The notes below the pieces were generated by a model. It saw only the letters and a program-made list of their open reading frames with translations. It was not told where the DNA came from and did no database searches. Position numbers and translations under genes: made by a program. Shown piece by piece: positions 62,401-64,000 of a stretch of 64,000 bases of DNA (its first letter is position 1; every line of letters begins with the position of its first letter). The DNA is taken from NCBI RefSeq assembly GCF_033807575.1, contig NC_084716.1:2108001-2172000 (forward strand). Reading direction: 5' to 3'. The DNA is from Cydia pomonella (Eukaryota > Arthropoda > Insecta > Lepidoptera > Tortricidae).

Positions 62401-63135
62401 TCGAATCCACCTGTGGTCTGAGCACGATACCTCCTTCGATACATGCCAGCCCGAGATTAGTCTCGATGCTTTTTCGGTTGCTAGGGTCAGGTCAATGATT
62501 GTCCTGCTGCGTCTGTTTACAAATGTCGGTTCTGAACCTGTGTTAAGGAGGTTGAGGTTTGTAGTGAATAGGTACTCGACGAGCTTCTTACCTCTCTCGT
62601 TACCTGCTTCCATCCCCCATAGGGGGTGATGCGCGTTCGAGTCGGTGGCCACGATGAGCTCGAGCCCTGCCTCTTCACAGTAGTTGACCAGCCTTGCCAT
62701 GTCGTGCGGTGGTGGTTCTTCAGCCTCCGGCATATACACAGAGGCTACTACCACCTCCTGCAGGCTGGAGTCTTGCGCCCCGTGCAGTTTTATAGCGCAC
62801 AGGTCTCTGGAACAGAAGCTCGTTAGAGGTTGCGCATGTATGTTATTGGTTGTGTAGATGCAAGCCCGGGGGTTGTCCGGGCCCGAGTAGACTGTTAGCT
62901 TACCTCCTAAGTTGCGGAGTCCGCAGACAGAGCCCCTTCTGACCCACGGCTCCTGGATCAGAATTACGGCTGTTGTGTTGTCCTCCAACCACTTCCGGAT
63001 CTGCGCCGTCGCCGTTTCGCTGTGGTGGAGGTTGGCTTGGAGGAATTTACCAATGGGCGAAGGGAGTTCCTTCACAAGGATCACCCTCCTCCGCCGACAT
63101 CGGCTCCTCCTCCTCCTTGTCGATGGCCAACTTCC
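59443..63135 (-). CDS. LOA-like LINE ORF2: endonuclease, reverse transcriptase, RNase H
   Basis: Numbering uses the 1213-residue frame starting at 63084. Residues 13-230 form an AP endonuclease (E45 in LIQEPW, D148/N150, SDH at 222-224). About 490-760 form the reverse transcriptase with D593 in FIDIEGAFD and YADD at 680-683. About 938-1065 form RNase H with D944, E979, D1005, H1047 and D1054. C1158-C1161-H1170-C1175 is a terminal CCHC. All expected catalytic residues are present and there is no stop, so it could be active. RNase H plus the KGCPQGGVLSPLLWNL and GAMRTTP-like motifs favour the LOA clade over R1. The frame has no ATG before the endonuclease: it is open from 63135, overlaps ORF1 by 89 bp in another frame and probably starts by recoding or reinitiation. 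Confidence 0.9.
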   Translation of the reverse strand, partial: GSWPSTRRRRSRCRRRRVILVKELPSPIGKFLQANLHHSETATAQIRKWLEDNTTAVILIQEPWVRRGSVCGLRNLGGKLTVYSGPDNPRACIYTTNNIHAQPLTSFCSRDLCAIKLHGAQDSSLQEVVVASVYMPEAEEPPPHDMARLVNYCEEAGLELIVATDSNAHHPLWGMEAGNERGKKLVEYLFTTNLNLLNTGSEPTFVNRRSRTIIDLTLATEKASRLISGWHVSKEVSCSDHRWIRFDIQVETRAAVPRRNPRKMNRDLYTVRLSTTLKQLEGPLRIEGTAGIEEQVSILTSTILDCYHQACPLSTPPTRSRGKNNWWGPELERLRGKMRRQLNRAMNTGADEDWDNYKSTKAKYKKRLRYRSTNSWRKFCTDIETTTQANRVRKVLSTNSTITLGSLRKPDNSLTNSPEEAERVLVQTHFPDCVISHPVSWNERETTTPTEGEWLQTYEVISPQRTQWALNSFDSFKSPGMDGIFPALLKWGGKHLTLKLTIVLRACLAHRYVPKQWREVKVIFIPKPGKSDYSDPKSFRPISLTSFMLKTLERLCDRYLRERVLINVPLHPNQHAYSPGKSTESALHAVVSKIEVAIKNRSMCLGTFIDIEGAFDRTRFSSITAALVRHGANAVMTEWINNMLSQRTIKLGTGETQQALVAKGCPQGGVLSPLLWNLVVNDLITTLNNNHYYTIGYADDIVILTSGNHSGTVCDVTRSALAIVERWCINNELSVNPNKTELVMFTNKRNLGNFCLPKLFNTELQLSAEVKYLGVILDSKLNWSNHLNGKIDKATVVFWQCRRMVGRTWGLTPKITLWLYQAVIRPIISYGAIVWWPRTKLSTVEAKLQRLQRLACLATTGCMRTTPTAALEALLGLPPLHLFIQQEALASAVRLKKSNLWRPPRVPHTEILYEAIGKEPLIEAVTDRIPRQYIFDKKYKIQLHEEPREGLNPRELRIFTDGSKTRSGTGAGVFSEDLNIHISTPLGAHNTVFQAECMGIIMAAHAIVSRKVEDYPIRILSDSRSVLQALQSYTLTSGLIYECHKALSEVSTTTSVTLQWIKGHSNSRGNDAADILARGGSELRVAGPEPIVPLPYAWLRNMLRCNTKVKHQQYWSNLGTCRQAKEALPTIDPGLSRRLRQLKRPQLRLLTGAITGHAPLNKHLLTLRVTDSPLCRACMEEEETAAHVILECPGVAEYRAQYLGSPGSLPEVVGNIKGLLGFLVELGWQE

Positions 63136-64000
63136 CTAGCCCCTGCGCGCATTCCCCCTCACTCTCCGAGGAGTTACGAAGAAGTTCTTCTTCGTTCTCC
63201 TCGGAGACGGAGGGAGGTTGCGCTGGAGCTTGCGACTCAGGCACCTGGACTTCGTCCATGGGTTCCTGCGTCGCCCCGGAAGTGTCCATGGGCTCGGACG
63301 GTGCAGCGGCTTCGCCACCAGTGGCGACAGTGCTAACAGGGGGCGGCTGCTCCCTGAATTTTCCTCGTGCCCCCTCGAACTTCACGTACACCGACCCCAG
63401 CATAAAGCCAAGTCGGCGCCCGCGGTCCACCAAGGGTTGCACCACTGTCTCCGGCACGCTGACGACAGCGAACGTTTCCGTTCCCTGCACCTCGCGCCGG
63501 TTGAGTAGCCAGCGGTCTATTTCCGCCCACGGGTTCTGGTACCGAAGGGCTCGGCCTACTTCGCCAAAGTCCTTCCAGACGCCCGGGAACAGGATGCCGC
63601 ATCGTACTCGCTTTGGCACCTCGCTGAGGCGCCTGACCACCACCTTCTCCCCCTTATCGAGGGTGATGGTGGCCACGCTGCGCTTGAGCCATGCTAGCGT
63701 AGCCTGATCCTCGCACCACAATCTCAAGGAGCCATTAGCCCAGGTAGGCTTGCCCCTGAAGATCGGTCCCGCGGGAAGGCTTTCGGTCGGCTGCTTTGCC
63801 TCCTGTGAGAGCAGGGCTAGCAGTTGCCTCTGGACCTCCTCCGACTGTTGCGGGCTCAGGTGTCCCGAGGTGGCAGTGGTCACTGCCATCAGTAGGTCCG
63901 CCTTTGCAGCCTCCGCATAGTCGGCATGGGGGGTTTCACCTCGCGGTCCAGTCTTCTGCCTCTTAGGCTCGCCCCTGGGAGATATGGTCTCGTCAAGACG
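63047..64000 (-). CDS. LOA-like LINE ORF1, DUF4780-like (partial at right edge)
   Basis: From an ATG at 63889 the frame gives 280 residues, but it stays open for 37 further codons to the window edge (RLDETISPRGEPKRQKTGPR...), so the real start is probably outside. Residues about 45-180 (from that ATG) contain NGSLRLWCEDQATLAWLKRS, a VRRLSEVPK stretch and FGEVGRALRYQNPWAEIDRW, which fit the DUF4780 type of ORF1 protein found in LOA-like elements. The C-terminus is acidic, Pro/Ser/Glu-rich. ORF1 proteins bind the element RNA. It ends 38 bp past the first ORF2 codon considered above, in a different frame. Confidence 0.78.
   Translation of the reverse strand, partial: RLDETISPRGEPKRQKTGPRGETPHADYAEAAKADLLMAVTTATSGHLSPQQSEEVQRQLLALLSQEAKQPTESLPAGPIFRGKPTWANGSLRLWCEDQATLAWLKRSVATITLDKGEKVVVRRLSEVPKRVRCGILFPGVWKDFGEVGRALRYQNPWAEIDRWLLNRREVQGTETFAVVSVPETVVQPLVDRGRRLGFMLGSVYVKFEGARGKFREQPPPVSTVATGGEAAAPSEPMDTSGATQEPMDEVQVPESQAPAQPPSVSEENEEELLRNSSESEGECAQGLGKLAIDKEEEEPMSAEEGDPCEGTPFAHW

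Noticed and set aside
63047..63707. Long plus-strand frames opposite the LINE ORFs (for example 62973-63707)
   Set aside because: These mirror the GC-rich ORF1/ORF2 coding strand and show no domain of their own.

Overview
The window is an AT-rich eukaryotic (insect, most likely lepidopteran) chromosomal segment. I recognise no complete host gene. What can be read is a dense, nested mixture of transposable elements: a recent BEL/Pao-type LTR element, a LOA-like non-LTR retrotransposon with its coding capacity largely intact, a decayed PIF/Harbinger DNA transposon, two hAT-type miniature elements with clean target-site duplications, many 5'-truncated LINE tails, at least six copies of one tRNA-derived SINE, and many small foldback (MITE-like) elements. 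The lepidopteran call is an inference from the SINE and LINE-tail sequences, which resemble repeats I know from moths and butterflies; no species can be named.

Layout. 1-16.2 kb: AT-rich intergenic DNA with SINE copies (163-308, 8122-8390), LINE tails (4624-4800, 6545-6800, 12040-12430) and foldback elements. 16238-20835: a BEL/Pao element with 525-bp LTRs that look identical and a 5-bp target duplication. Its single 1049-codon frame fuses gag to the integrase-flanking and C-terminal domains, while protease, reverse transcriptase, RNase H and the integrase core are gone. 21-31 kb: LINE tails (RTE-like C-termini at 21930, 23042, 26290 and 27322), a 35-bp perfect palindrome, and a SINE with an inverted duplication of its own head. 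32.9-33.4 kb: two exons of a THAP zinc-finger domain with proper splice sites, the only candidate for a host or P-element-like gene. 35.6-37.1 kb: a PIF/Harbinger element with TTA target duplications that encodes decayed transposase-like and MADF-like peptides and carries two head-to-head SINEs. 39.1-40.6 kb: two neighbouring hAT MITEs. 41-58 kb: more SINEs, LINE tails, foldbacks and a 59-bp minisatellite. 59.3-64.0 kb: a LOA-like LINE on the minus strand, with an ORF1 (DUF4780-like) open at the right edge and a full ORF2 (endonuclease, reverse transcriptase, RNase H, CCHC).

How the parts relate. The LOA-like element keeps all recognisable catalytic residues and could supply its own enzymes. 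The BEL element must borrow polymerase and integrase from a relative, yet it seems to have moved recently. SINEs and MITEs depend on other elements' enzymes. Family assignments rest on motifs read by eye. All identity statements are by-eye comparisons, and boundaries of degraded repeats are approximate.
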